Shown in pieces: positions 23,292 through 32,584 of a stretch of DNA of 64,000 nucleotides. The DNA is from a virus. The DNA is taken from IMG/VR virus record IMGVR_UViG_3300007735_000803, positions 93,152-157,151 of that record. The stretch is one strand, 5' to 3'. Numbering within the stretch: the stretch's first letter is position 1; every line of letters begins with the position of its first letter. The notes beneath the pieces were generated by a model. That model was not told the DNA's origin. It ran no database searches and saw only the letters and a list, made by a program, of their open reading frames with translations. The translations under genes were made by a program, and so were the position numbers.

Positions 23292-24749
23292 ATGCAACAG
23301 TTACAATTACCGAAACTTCGGAAAGTTGATCCGAATACGCCGAAAAAGAAAAAAATATTACTACTATCCGATGATTTACGTTTACATAGCGGCATCGCTA
23401 CTATGTCACGTGAATTTGTTACAGGTACTGCGCATTGGTTTGATTGGGTACAGGTAGGTGCAGCAATCAACCATCCTGATAAAGGAAAAGTGTTTGATAT
23501 ATCAGAAGCAGTAAACAAAGAACGTGGTATTACCAACGCTAACATTAAAATCTATCCGAACGATGGATATGGAAATGAAGCATTAGTTCGTGAATTGATT
23601 TATTTAGAAAAACCCGATGCAATTATCATCTTCACAGATCCTAGGTATTGGGTATGGTTTTTCCACATGGAACATGAATTACGACAGCAGATTCCGATTA
23701 TCTATTATAATATTTGGGATGATGTTCCGTATCCCTTCTGGAATGAAAATTTCTATGAATCATGTGATATGTTATTGAATATCTCTAAACAAACCAATAA
23801 CATTGTTAAGAACGTAGTGCGTAAAAATCCTAAGCCGGATTGGGCCATTCAATATGTACCACATGGGATTAACGAGAAGCAATTCTTCCCGATCGATGAA
23901 ACCCACCCACAATGGGAAGAGTATCAGAAGACTGTGTTCGAAGTTAAGATTAAAAATAATGTTGATTTTGTAGTTTTCTGGAACAATAGAAATATACGAC
24001 GTAAACAGCCTGGGGATGTAATATTAGCATACAAATCATTCTGCGATAAGCTAACTACAGAACAGGCTTCAAGGGTTGCATTGTTTATGCACACCCAGCC
24101 GGTAGATGGAAATGGTACTGATTTATTGGCAGTACAGCGTGCTATCTGTCCTGATTATAAAATCATTTTTAGTGACAAGCCGGTACCGCCACACGCTATG
24201 AATTATTACTATAACCTGGCAGATGTGACGCTTAATATTGCTAGTAATGAAGGCTTCGGCTTATCTGGTGCAGAGTCACTGATGGCAGGTACTCCTATCA
24301 TCAATAATGTTACTGGTGGATTACAAGACCAATGTCGTTTCGAGGATGAGAATGGAAACTGGATCGAATTCGATACTGAGTTCTCAACCAACCACACGGG
24401 TAAATATAAGAAGCATGGTATTTGGGCTAAGCCGGTATTTCCTTCTAATCGTAGTTTGCAGGGATCACCGGAGACTCCCTATATATTTGATGACCGAGTT
24501 TCATTCACAGATGTTGCTGATGCAATAAAATATTGGTATGATATGAGTCCGGATGAAAGACATTTGGCAGGATTAGCAGGAAGAAATTGGGTCGTTAGTG
24601 AAGAGAGTGGTATGTCATCGTTTGAGATGTGTAATCGTTTTAAATTAAACATTGAAAACTGTTTTGCCAATTGGACTCCTAGAAAACGCTTTGCTGTATA
24701 TAAGGCAAGCAAGTCTACACCTATCAAAAATAATGGAATTGTTATATGA
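23292..24749 (+). CDS. GT-B glycosyltransferase (GT4-like)
   Basis: A 485-residue glycosyltransferase, first of the large glycan block. KILLLSDDLRLHSGIATMSREF opens the N-terminal donor/acceptor domain; NEGFGLSGAESLMAGTPII is the C-terminal GT4 nucleotide-sugar site (E-x7-E). The N-terminus begins MQQLQLPKLRKV, a motif matched at the C-terminus of the next protein. Related enzymes occur in T4-like marine phages. The glycan acceptor is unknown. Confidence 0.85.
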   Translation: MQQLQLPKLRKVDPNTPKKKKILLLSDDLRLHSGIATMSREFVTGTAHWFDWVQVGAAINHPDKGKVFDISEAVNKERGITNANIKIYPNDGYGNEALVRELIYLEKPDAIIIFTDPRYWVWFFHMEHELRQQIPIIYYNIWDDVPYPFWNENFYESCDMLLNISKQTNNIVKNVVRKNPKPDWAIQYVPHGINEKQFFPIDETHPQWEEYQKTVFEVKIKNNVDFVVFWNNRNIRRKQPGDVILAYKSFCDKLTTEQASRVALFMHTQPVDGNGTDLLAVQRAICPDYKIIFSDKPVPPHAMNYYYNLADVTLNIASNEGFGLSGAESLMAGTPIINNVTGGLQDQCRFEDENGNWIEFDTEFSTNHTGKYKKHGIWAKPVFPSNRSLQGSPETPYIFDDRVSFTDVADAIKYWYDMSPDERHLAGLAGRNWVVSEESGMSSFEMCNRFKLNIENCFANWTPRKRFAVYKASKSTPIKNNGIVI

Positions 24750-26068
24750 AGAAAACTATTTATTTACAATCGCCGGTAAGTACTAGGTCGGGATACGGTG
24801 CACATGCACGCGAAATTGCTCTAGCACTTTTAGAATTGGCGGATTACGATGTAAAGTTTATATCGTTGCCATGGGGCAATACTCCGATGACCGGATTGGA
24901 TGATCCTAAGTATGCAGAGATTAAACGTAGAATTATTTTCGGTGAAGTACCGAAACCGGATATCTTTATTCAGCTTTCTATTCCAAATGAGTTTCAGGCA
25001 TTGGGAAATTATAATATCGGTATTACGGCTGGTATTGAGACGGACGTATGTTCTCCTGAATGGATTGAAGGTATGAATAGGATGAATGAAGTCATTGTTA
25101 CTTCTGAACATTCAAAACTAGTATTTGATAATGTATCATACGATAAGGTAGACAACAATACCAAGCAGGTAATAGATAAATTGAAAGTGAATGTTCCGAT
25201 GACAGTCTTGTTTGAGGGATGTGATGTTGATATCTACAAATCTATTACCCGTGCTGAATTGAATAAGGATGTAGCAGCTGAAATTGATTCAATACCGGAA
25301 AAGTTCGTATTCCTATCAGTAGGCCATTGGTTACAGGGAGAGTTAGGTGCTGATAGGAAAGATTTAGGTATGCTGGTAAAGACTTTTATTGAAACATTTA
25401 AGAATGAACCTAAAGAATCTAGGCCGGCATTACTGTTGAAAACTAGCGGAGCGACCTTCTCAATTATCGACCGAGAAGATATTATGCGAAAGATAACATT
25501 TATTATGGATAGTTATTCAGACTCACCGAATGTTTATCTACTGCATGGTGATTTAAGTGATACTGAAATGAATTCACTGTACAACCATCCTAAGATTAAA
25601 GCAATGGTTTCATTCACACATGGTGAGGGATTTGGTAGGCCGTTCTTAGAATTTTCAATGGTAGGAAAACCTATCATGGCTCCGGATTGGTCAGGCCACA
25701 AAGATTTCCTAAGTAAGAATTTTGTAACATTACTCCCGGGAGAATTGAAACCGGTTAGTAAGAGTGCAATCAATCAATGGATTCTAGAAAATTCCAAATG
25801 GTTTGTAGTGAATTACCCGTATGCTTCTGGTATGATGAAACATATGTATTTTAATTATGATTCGTATTTGGATAAAGCACAGAAGCAGAAACAGTATGCA
25901 TTAGCTAACTTCACTATGGAACGAATGAATGCTGAAGTGAAACGAATTATTGATACAGTAGGAAGCCGAATTCCACAACGTGTTCAATTACAATTACCTT
26001 CACTAAAGAAGGTAGAACAACCTAAAAAGATTGAATTACCTAAATTAAAAAAGATAGAAAATGTTTGA
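24746..26068 (+). CDS. GT-B glycosyltransferase (GT4-like) with C-terminal LPxLKK tail
   Basis: A 440-residue glycosyltransferase. YLQSPVSTRSGYGAHAREIA starts the N-terminal domain; FTHGEGFGRPFLEFSMVGKPI is the catalytic GT4 region. The last 30 residues contain QLQLPSLKKV and IELPKLKKI, repeats of the motif at the N-terminus of the previous protein, which may be a docking tag. The gene overlaps its neighbours on both sides by 4-8 nt. Confidence 0.85.
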   Translation: MKKTIYLQSPVSTRSGYGAHAREIALALLELADYDVKFISLPWGNTPMTGLDDPKYAEIKRRIIFGEVPKPDIFIQLSIPNEFQALGNYNIGITAGIETDVCSPEWIEGMNRMNEVIVTSEHSKLVFDNVSYDKVDNNTKQVIDKLKVNVPMTVLFEGCDVDIYKSITRAELNKDVAAEIDSIPEKFVFLSVGHWLQGELGADRKDLGMLVKTFIETFKNEPKESRPALLLKTSGATFSIIDREDIMRKITFIMDSYSDSPNVYLLHGDLSDTEMNSLYNHPKIKAMVSFTHGEGFGRPFLEFSMVGKPIMAPDWSGHKDFLSKNFVTLLPGELKPVSKSAINQWILENSKWFVVNYPYASGMMKHMYFNYDSYLDKAQKQKQYALANFTMERMNAEVKRIIDTVGSRIPQRVQLQLPSLKKVEQPKKIELPKLKKIENV

Positions 26069-26543
26069 TAGATTAAGTAATGAATACGATGAGGTATCAC
26101 CAATAACAGGTAACAAGTGTGTATTGTGTGAAGCCGATCCGAACAACGGAATGGAACATCGTCTCTGTATGGAGTCCGGTTACACTAACCATACTTCCTG
26201 GGTTGAGGGTTCTGAGGAGCTAAATAGGTTCGATTCTAGCGTAACATCGCTGATGCGTGACCTTAAGCATAAGGACTCTGCTGGCAGCGTGTGGTATCCG
26301 CTATCAATATCGACACAGAAATTAATATTCTACCCTGCCGGATCCTTACAGGAGTGGGGCTGGATGCTAACGCCTGTTAAAGAGCTTAGTGAGGAAGAGC
26401 GAGTTAAGTATCCGGTACCGGGAAAGGAAGGCGTATTCTACGATCGAATTTTAGATTTTGAAAAATCAGAAGTATTTACCCCTGAACAGTTCCCAGATGC
26501 ATTTGCTAGATTCTACGATTGGTTATATGAAACAGAAAAATAA
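26061..26543 (+). CDS. Conserved phage protein of unknown function
   Basis: A 160-residue acidic protein. C-x2-C (CVLC) near residue 20 and another cysteine at about 36 suggest a small metal site; FYPAGSLQEWGWMLTPVKEL followed by SEEERVKYPVPG is a stretch I recall in uncharacterised T4-like phage proteins. It is embedded in the glycan operon by overlaps on both sides but no glycan function can be read from it. Confidence 0.6.
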   Translation: MFDRLSNEYDEVSPITGNKCVLCEADPNNGMEHRLCMESGYTNHTSWVEGSEELNRFDSSVTSLMRDLKHKDSAGSVWYPLSISTQKLIFYPAGSLQEWGWMLTPVKELSEEERVKYPVPGKEGVFYDRILDFEKSEVFTPEQFPDAFARFYDWLYETEK

Positions 26544-27168
26544 TATAAAGATATCGTATGCAATTACTGTATGTAATGAATTACAGGAGGCAGTACGATT
26601 GATTGATTTATTGCACACGCACAAGCGTGGTACTGATGAAATCTGCGTACTCTTAGACAAACCGAAGGCTTCTCCTGAGTTAGAGAATTATCTTATTCGA
26701 TGTGAAGAAGCTGGCCGGATAGTTTTGCGTGAGGATGTTTTCGATCATGATTTTGCTGATTGGAAGAATATATTGAACAGTATGTGTACAGGCGATTATA
26801 TTTTTCAAATCGATGCAGACGAATATCCCAACCCAACACTAATAGAAAATTTACCTGCAATCCTGCAATCCAACCCAGATGTAGATTTATATATGATTCC
26901 TAGAATCAATACAGTATCCGGATTAACGGATGCGCATGTACAGAAGTGGGACTGGTTTGTTAACGAACGCGGTTGGGTAAACTTTCCGGACAGTCAGTCT
27001 AGAATATACAAAAATATTTCTTATATTAGGTGGGATGGAAGAGTACATGAACGTATAACCGGGTTCAAGAAGTATACGATGCTTCCTCCAAGTGAAGAAT
27101 TCTGTTTATATCATCCAAAGACAATAGAAAGACAGGAAAAACAAAATGACTATTATGAAACGTTATAA
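26527..27168 (+). CDS. GT2-family glycosyltransferase
   Basis: A 213-residue GT-A enzyme. ISYAITVCNELQEAVRLI at the start, FQIDADEYPNPTLI with the metal-binding D-x-D, and a later WDGRVHERITG, the pattern of small GT2 enzymes. ATG 26527 is preferred over an upstream frame that would run inside the previous gene. It overlaps the dehydrogenase gene by 23 nt. Confidence 0.8.
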   Translation: MKQKNNIKISYAITVCNELQEAVRLIDLLHTHKRGTDEICVLLDKPKASPELENYLIRCEEAGRIVLREDVFDHDFADWKNILNSMCTGDYIFQIDADEYPNPTLIENLPAILQSNPDVDLYMIPRINTVSGLTDAHVQKWDWFVNERGWVNFPDSQSRIYKNISYIRWDGRVHERITGFKKYTMLPPSEEFCLYHPKTIERQEKQNDYYETL

Positions 27169-27979
27169 GGTAGGTATTATAGGAAATGGGTTTGTGGGTG
27201 AATCATTAGCATTCGCTTTCAGTCCAACGGCTGATGTTCGTGTATATGACATCAATCCATTACGGTCATTAAATACTTTATCAGAAGTACATGAATCTGA
27301 TTTTGTTTTCGTATGTGTACCCACGCCAATGAAAAGCAACGGCGAACAGGACTCTTCATATATTGAAACGGTTTTTGAAACTGCAGTACCTGGGCCTATC
27401 TATATTATTAAATCGACTATTTTGCCGGGTACTACCGACTATTTACAAGACAAATATCCTGACTTAAAAATAGTATTCAGTCCGGAATTTTTAACTGAAC
27501 GTACTGCTAAGTTAGACATGATGACTCAAGCACGTATAGTATTCGGAGGAGATCCGGATCTCACAGAGCGTGTAGAAGATCTATTCACTCAGCGTTTTAT
27601 GAAACGAAACTTTATTCATACGGATGCGGTTACTGCCGAACTTATAAAATACATGAATAATACTTTCTTCGCCACAAAAGTATCTATTATGAATGAATTT
27701 AAACGTTTATCAGACGCACTGGGTGCCAATTGGCCAACTGCATTAGCAGGATTCGCTGCTGATGGTAGAATTGGTGATTCACACTTGCACGTACCGGGTC
27801 CGGATGGTAAATTAGGATATGGTGGTACTTGTTTTCCGAAAGATGTCAATGCTTTGATTTCATTAGGTAAAAAATTAGGTACTCCCATGAATACTTTAGA
27901 AGCCGGTTGGAAGACCAATTTGGAAGTGAGACCTGAACAGGATTGGAATAGTATGAAGGGTCGTGCCGTAAGTAACTAA
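27146..27979 (+). CDS. Nucleotide-sugar 6-dehydrogenase (UDP-glucose/GDP-mannose type), lacking C-terminal domain
   Basis: A 277-residue NAD-dependent dehydrogenase. VGIIGNGFVGESLAFAF is the Rossmann motif, FVCVPTPMKSNG and FSPEFLTERTA are family signatures, and GYGGTCFPKDVNALI carries the catalytic cysteine. Full-length enzymes are about 390-440 residues; the third, UDP-binding domain is missing here. It oxidises a sugar nucleotide to a uronic acid in the family; the truncation may change cofactor handling or make it depend on a partner. Confidence 0.85.
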   Translation: MTIMKRYKVGIIGNGFVGESLAFAFSPTADVRVYDINPLRSLNTLSEVHESDFVFVCVPTPMKSNGEQDSSYIETVFETAVPGPIYIIKSTILPGTTDYLQDKYPDLKIVFSPEFLTERTAKLDMMTQARIVFGGDPDLTERVEDLFTQRFMKRNFIHTDAVTAELIKYMNNTFFATKVSIMNEFKRLSDALGANWPTALAGFAADGRIGDSHLHVPGPDGKLGYGGTCFPKDVNALISLGKKLGTPMNTLEAGWKTNLEVRPEQDWNSMKGRAVSN

Positions 27980-27982
27980 CAA

Positions 27983-28660
27983 ATGAAATCCGAAGAACAA
28001 CAGATACTAGAATATAATGAATGGAAACTGACTCGGGGTCCGTGGCCATTATTGCGTTATGATATAATTAATCATTTAATTCGCAAATTCAATTATGTTA
28101 ATTATTTAGAAATCGGCGTTAATGATGGTACGTGTATACGTAATGTGATTGCTGCCCATAAAGATGGTGTAGATCCGGGCAAGGAAATAAAAAATCCACC
28201 AGAAGTAAATTACCCAATAACATCCGATGCGTTTTTCGATCTAATACGTGGGCACGGTATTAAGTATGATATTATCTTCATTGATGGTCTTCATTACGAT
28301 TATCAAGTATATAAAGATATTTGTAATGCATTGAATCATTTGGTAGAAGGCGGAACTATCGTTTGTCATGATATGAATCCCATGTGGGAAATTACCCAAA
28401 GAAAACGAGGCGTTGTTGGCGCTTGGAACGGCGACTGTTGGAAGGCATGGTTACAGTTACGTAGTGAGTTAATCGGTTATAGTATGGAAGTTGTGAATAC
28501 CGATCACGGTGTAGGCATTATACGGAGGGGAAGTCAAGAACTGATATCATTACCTACCACATACACAGAACTTGAATATGATTTTTTAGATTCCAATAGA
28601 ATAGAATTGCTCAATTTAATATCACACGAAGAATTTTTGCGGCGTTATGATCAAAATTAA
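27983..28660 (+). CDS. Class I SAM-dependent methyltransferase
   Basis: A 225-residue methyltransferase of the Methyltransf_24 type. NYLEIGVNDGTCIRNVI is the SAM glycine motif; IIFIDGLHYDYQVYKDI is the acidic motif with the YxxxxxD arrangement seen in sugar and cephalosporin-hydroxylase-like enzymes; GGTIVCHDMNP follows. It probably methylates a glycan sugar. Confidence 0.8.
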   Translation: MKSEEQQILEYNEWKLTRGPWPLLRYDIINHLIRKFNYVNYLEIGVNDGTCIRNVIAAHKDGVDPGKEIKNPPEVNYPITSDAFFDLIRGHGIKYDIIFIDGLHYDYQVYKDICNALNHLVEGGTIVCHDMNPMWEITQRKRGVVGAWNGDCWKAWLQLRSELIGYSMEVVNTDHGVGIIRRGSQELISLPTTYTELEYDFLDSNRIELLNLISHEEFLRRYDQN

Positions 28661-29672
28661 ATTATACGAATTAGACAAACACCGCAACGAGTGTGCATTT
28701 CGGCCGTATATAGCTGCTCAGAATGTATTGCGTGAAGTCGGAATAGAATTTACGACTGGCGATTCATATGACTTCGCTTGGGTTGCACAGGCAAGTTTCT
28801 TGAATAAGAAGGTTTCTTTAGAACAGTCTATTAATGATGGGCTAGAGTTTCTCTCCAAAATTAGTGGTGATTACATGTTGCTCGATGGTCAGGATTCGGC
28901 ATCACTTCTCGGTTCTTATGAAGTCTTCAAACAATCGAATGCGTTACTTTTGTTGAAGAATAGTTTATATGCAGACCGTAGCCTATATAAACAGGGATTG
29001 GTATTAGGGAGATATTATTGGGGTCCGGGAGATTATAAATTAGATGATTTCGATGAGTATTCGGATAGAATAGTGTTATCTGGTACCAATTGGTTATCCA
29101 CGCATTGGGCTGGGATACGGCCTAGATGGTATGATTATCGCAGGGAAAAGACGTATGATGTTTCTGCAATGTTCCAGTATCCCTCTCCCGAAATATATGA
29201 ACACGGACAGTTGCAAAGTATACATTATGACAATTTTAGAAAACGCGGAATAGATGTTATTGATGGAATGAATAACATTAATGTAGCAAAGTTAATTAAT
29301 GGTGAACGCGTTTCAATTGGAGAGTATTACAATCGAATGTTTAATTCTAAAATAATATTTGCCCCGTACGGTTTCGGCGAAATGGCCCCTAGGGATATGG
29401 AAGCGATGATGTTCGGTAATATTCTAATTAAGCCGGATATGAGCCACATCGAGACTATTCCTAATATCTATATAGCTGGACAGACATATATTTCATGTAA
29501 GCATGATTTTAGTGATTTGCAAGAAAAGATAGAGTCTGTATTAGGAAATTACAACTATTATTCTCATATTGTTGAGAATGCAAAGAACCGAATATTGGGT
29601 ACTATGGAGCATGAAAATCTAGCAATTTACTTACATACATTATTTTCTAACCTAGATTCTATAATTTTATGA
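28647..29672 (+). CDS. GT-B-type glycosyltransferase
   Basis: A 341-residue protein. The C-terminal region FAPYGFGEMAPRDMEAMMFGNILI followed by HIETIP resembles the donor-binding loop of GT1/GT4-like phage enzymes (Glyco_trans_1_2 type). The N-terminus FAWVAQASFLNKK lacks a clear Rossmann signature. The assignment is by fold pattern and context. Overlaps upstream methyltransferase by 14 nt. Confidence 0.65.
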   Translation: MIKIKLYELDKHRNECAFRPYIAAQNVLREVGIEFTTGDSYDFAWVAQASFLNKKVSLEQSINDGLEFLSKISGDYMLLDGQDSASLLGSYEVFKQSNALLLLKNSLYADRSLYKQGLVLGRYYWGPGDYKLDDFDEYSDRIVLSGTNWLSTHWAGIRPRWYDYRREKTYDVSAMFQYPSPEIYEHGQLQSIHYDNFRKRGIDVIDGMNNINVAKLINGERVSIGEYYNRMFNSKIIFAPYGFGEMAPRDMEAMMFGNILIKPDMSHIETIPNIYIAGQTYISCKHDFSDLQEKIESVLGNYNYYSHIVENAKNRILGTMEHENLAIYLHTLFSNLDSIIL

Positions 29673-30955
29673 TTTTAAAACAAGATATTGGTAGTTTAGT
29701 GGGAAATCACGTTGCCCCCTATATCTACAACTCTAAGGAGTTCTTACCGGGCAAGACACCAATTTATTATTCCGGACCATATTGGGATTCTAAGGAAATT
29801 GAAGCTGCTATTGATACATTTTTAAATGGTAAGTGGATTACTGCTGGGGAGAGTGTGTATCATTTTGAACGCGCATTTGCTAAACATTTTAATTCGAAGT
29901 ATGCGCAGATGGTAAATTCTGGCAGTTCGGCTAATTTAGTTTTGATTGCCGGATTAAAAAAATATTTGCAGTGGGACGATGATACGGAAATTATCGTATC
30001 ACCCGTAGGATTCGCAACTACTATATCAGTATTATATCAATGTAGGCTCAAGCCGGTATTTGTTGATATTGAATGGGAAACCTTAAACTTTGATTTGGAT
30101 TTATTAGAGAAGAAAATAACCAATAAAACTAAAGCAATTTTCCTGTCCCCGGTATTAGGCAACCCACCCGATATGGATAGATTGTTAGATATCTGTACTA
30201 AGTATGATTTGAAATTAATTGGTGACAATTGTGACAGTTTAGGATCTAAATGGAACGGAAAGTATTTAACGGAGTATTGTATTGCATACTCGAATTCTTT
30301 CTATCCAGCACATCATATATCTACCGGTGAGGGTGGTATGGTATGTACTGATATTGAAGACTTGAAAAAATTATTTACTAGTTTAACTTGGTGGGGAAGA
30401 GATTGTTATTGTGTAGGTCCTGCAAATCTTTTAGCGTGTGGCACGTGTGGTAATCGTTTCGATAAGTGGTTAGAGTCTTACGATAACGTTATTGATCACA
30501 AGTATGTATTCTCTAACATGGGATATAATTTAAAACCGTTAGACTTACAGGGTGCTATCGGATTGGTTCAATTATCTAAATTTGCAGAGATAGAAGAAAG
30601 ACGCAAAGTTTCAAAACAAACTATTGCTGATATATTCACTAAGAATATTCCAGGAATTCGGACAGTGAAGCAATTGCCCGGTGCCGATGTTAGTTGGTTT
30701 GGTACTCCTTTTATATGTGAAGAACCTGGCCTCAAGCATCGTTTAGTACAGTTCTTAGAAGATAATAAGATACAGACCAGAAACTATTTTGCTGGTAATA
30801 TATTATTACATTCCGGTTATAGTTTTTTAGCTGATGCTAACGAATATCCCGAAGCAAATAAAGTTTTAGATAGAGTTTTCTTTGTAGGTGCAGCACCGCA
30901 TTATACACCGGCTGTTTTTGAATATATCGATACGATAACCAAAAAATTCCAATGA
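29669..30955 (+). CDS. RfbH/E1-like 3-dehydrase of 3,6-dideoxyhexose synthesis (DegT family)
   Basis: A 428-residue PLP-type enzyme, the usual length of RfbH. In place of the lysine of aminotransferases, the motif reads NSFYPAHHISTGEGG, with His, as in the CDP-4-keto-6-deoxyglucose 3-dehydrase E1. A cysteine cluster follows (DCYCVGPANLLACGTCGNRF) that matches the [2Fe-2S] binding region of E1. It should remove the C3 hydroxyl of a keto-sugar. The reductase partner (E3) is not seen. Start overlaps the upstream glycosyltransferase by 4 nt. Confidence 0.85.
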   Translation: MILKQDIGSLVGNHVAPYIYNSKEFLPGKTPIYYSGPYWDSKEIEAAIDTFLNGKWITAGESVYHFERAFAKHFNSKYAQMVNSGSSANLVLIAGLKKYLQWDDDTEIIVSPVGFATTISVLYQCRLKPVFVDIEWETLNFDLDLLEKKITNKTKAIFLSPVLGNPPDMDRLLDICTKYDLKLIGDNCDSLGSKWNGKYLTEYCIAYSNSFYPAHHISTGEGGMVCTDIEDLKKLFTSLTWWGRDCYCVGPANLLACGTCGNRFDKWLESYDNVIDHKYVFSNMGYNLKPLDLQGAIGLVQLSKFAEIEERRKVSKQTIADIFTKNIPGIRTVKQLPGADVSWFGTPFICEEPGLKHRLVQFLEDNKIQTRNYFAGNILLHSGYSFLADANEYPEANKVLDRVFFVGAAPHYTPAVFEYIDTITKKFQ

Positions 30956-31905
30956 AATTTGCACTGATAGTAGATAGATGTAAAGTACAGTCGTATACTG
31001 TACGTGATGGTAAAGCGTATAAATTAAAAAATGATTTAGAACCGTACGATTTTCACCACTCGGTGAGAAATGAATGTTTTATTGGGTTTTGGGGTTATCC
31101 GTTTGTTTTTAACGGATGTTTTATAAATTGGTCAGAGTGGGAAGTATTGCCTGATATTGATTTAGAATTGATATTCGTGGCGATTGAATCTAATTATGAA
31201 AAATATAAAATTAGTGATCTACGTAAAGCATATCCGAGAGCGAAAATCGTAGCCGTACTGAAAGAGACCTGGAACTGGCAACCATTCGCAAAACATCGGT
31301 TACAGGTTTATAATGAATGTGATCATGTATTTACCTGTATTAGCGATGCTAAGGTTAAACATTTTATGCCCGAATTGGCAGATTGTAAGGTAGATGTAAA
31401 TTTTTTACCGCAACCAGTTAATATCGATTTTTTATATGCGAATTATTATAGCGAGAGTAGGGATGAAATGATATTTTCATATAACGTATCGCACAATCAT
31501 TCTCGGACCGGCAAGACATTACAATTTACAGAATATATAAGTAAAAAATACAATATTCCGTTTATAAGTAAATTAGAACCGCGATGGGCTGATTTTTTAA
31601 ACGTGTGGACACCGGCCACATTTCATTTTAATCTAGACCCGACAATGATATTTCCAGGACAGCAGGCAATGCAATGTGCAGCGTTAGGTGTAATACATGT
31701 GGGCGGGTTAAACGATTCACACTCGATACTTTGGCCCGAGACGGCCACGAATGATTTCGATCAATTGGAATATTATATTAATTTGTACTTGGCTGATTAC
31801 AACAAACGTATTGAAGTAATCCAACGAGCATTCGATACGGTGAACGATATATACTCATATCAATCAGTCTACAATAAAGCACTACAATATATTTATAATA
31901 AATAA
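30952..31905 (+). CDS. Putative GT-B glycosyltransferase
   Basis: A 317-residue protein without a strong motif. SYNVSHNHSRTGKTLQFTEY and FPGQQAMQCAALGVIHVGG resemble the donor-site loops of GT-B enzymes of phage and capsule loci. Position in the glycan operon supports the role. The call is based mostly on context. Confidence 0.5.
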   Translation: MKFALIVDRCKVQSYTVRDGKAYKLKNDLEPYDFHHSVRNECFIGFWGYPFVFNGCFINWSEWEVLPDIDLELIFVAIESNYEKYKISDLRKAYPRAKIVAVLKETWNWQPFAKHRLQVYNECDHVFTCISDAKVKHFMPELADCKVDVNFLPQPVNIDFLYANYYSESRDEMIFSYNVSHNHSRTGKTLQFTEYISKKYNIPFISKLEPRWADFLNVWTPATFHFNLDPTMIFPGQQAMQCAALGVIHVGGLNDSHSILWPETATNDFDQLEYYINLYLADYNKRIEVIQRAFDTVNDIYSYQSVYNKALQYIYNK

Positions 31906-31909
31906 AGTT

Positions 31910-32578
31910 ATGAAAATAGGTTTTGTAGTTACAGCACATTATTCTGATGAATACAGACCCAATGGTGGGGAATTGATTACAAACTTTTGTAGTACGTTAA
32001 ACAGTCATTGCAAAGTCGAATTTAGCTTATATGTAGTTAATAACGCATCAACGAAGCAACTAACCTTACCTGAAAATGCAAACGTAATTCGTATTGAAGA
32101 TCAAATGCTAGAAGGTATTACGGGCGCATGGAATAAGGGAATGCATTGTGCATATTCTGATGGGTGTGAATTGATATTGAATTGTAGTGATGACATGTTA
32201 ATAAACGAATCGATCCATAAACTTATAGATTTTATCGAAAGCCACGATGGTTCGGAAAATTTTGTGTACTCCGCACTCACTGACGGTACTGGCTTGCATG
32301 CACAGTTCGCTAGAAAGCCGGACGTTGGTACTACAATATTAGAACATTGCAATGGGTTCTTTTTTGCTATGACCCGCGAACATTATGAAAAGTATAGATT
32401 TGCGACTGATAAATATTTTAATATTCATAATACGTTTAACGGCGGTGATGGAAAATGGGGCGGCCAGGAAGGACAATTTATTGAAAACCACAAAAAAGGT
32501 GCAAGTTGCTTGATAGTTAGAGAATGTTGGTTACCGCATAAAAAGGTTCGTGGTTGGGTACAGTTACGAGGTAAATAA
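31910..32578 (+). CDS. GT2-like glycosyltransferase
   Basis: A 222-residue GT-A type protein: MKIGFVVTAHYSDEYRPNGG, then YVVNNAST and ITGAWNKGMHCAYSDG, and CSDDMLI with the metal-binding acidic pair. The order matches the GT2 A-family. Acceptor unknown. Short gap (4 nt) to the previous gene. Confidence 0.75.
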   Translation: MKIGFVVTAHYSDEYRPNGGELITNFCSTLNSHCKVEFSLYVVNNASTKQLTLPENANVIRIEDQMLEGITGAWNKGMHCAYSDGCELILNCSDDMLINESIHKLIDFIESHDGSENFVYSALTDGTGLHAQFARKPDVGTTILEHCNGFFFAMTREHYEKYRFATDKYFNIHNTFNGGDGKWGGQEGQFIENHKKGASCLIVRECWLPHKKVRGWVQLRGK

Positions 32579-32584
32579 AAATAT

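Noticed and set aside
27158-27979. Frameshift as the cause of the short dehydrogenase
   Set aside because: The next gene starts 3 nt after its stop and encodes a methyltransferase in full; no remnant of a UDP-binding domain follows in any frame that I could see.
31888-31897. ATATTTATA motif before the glycosyltransferase at 31910
   Set aside because: It lies within the last coding codons of the previous gene (QYIYN), so it can arise by chance in AT-rich coding DNA.
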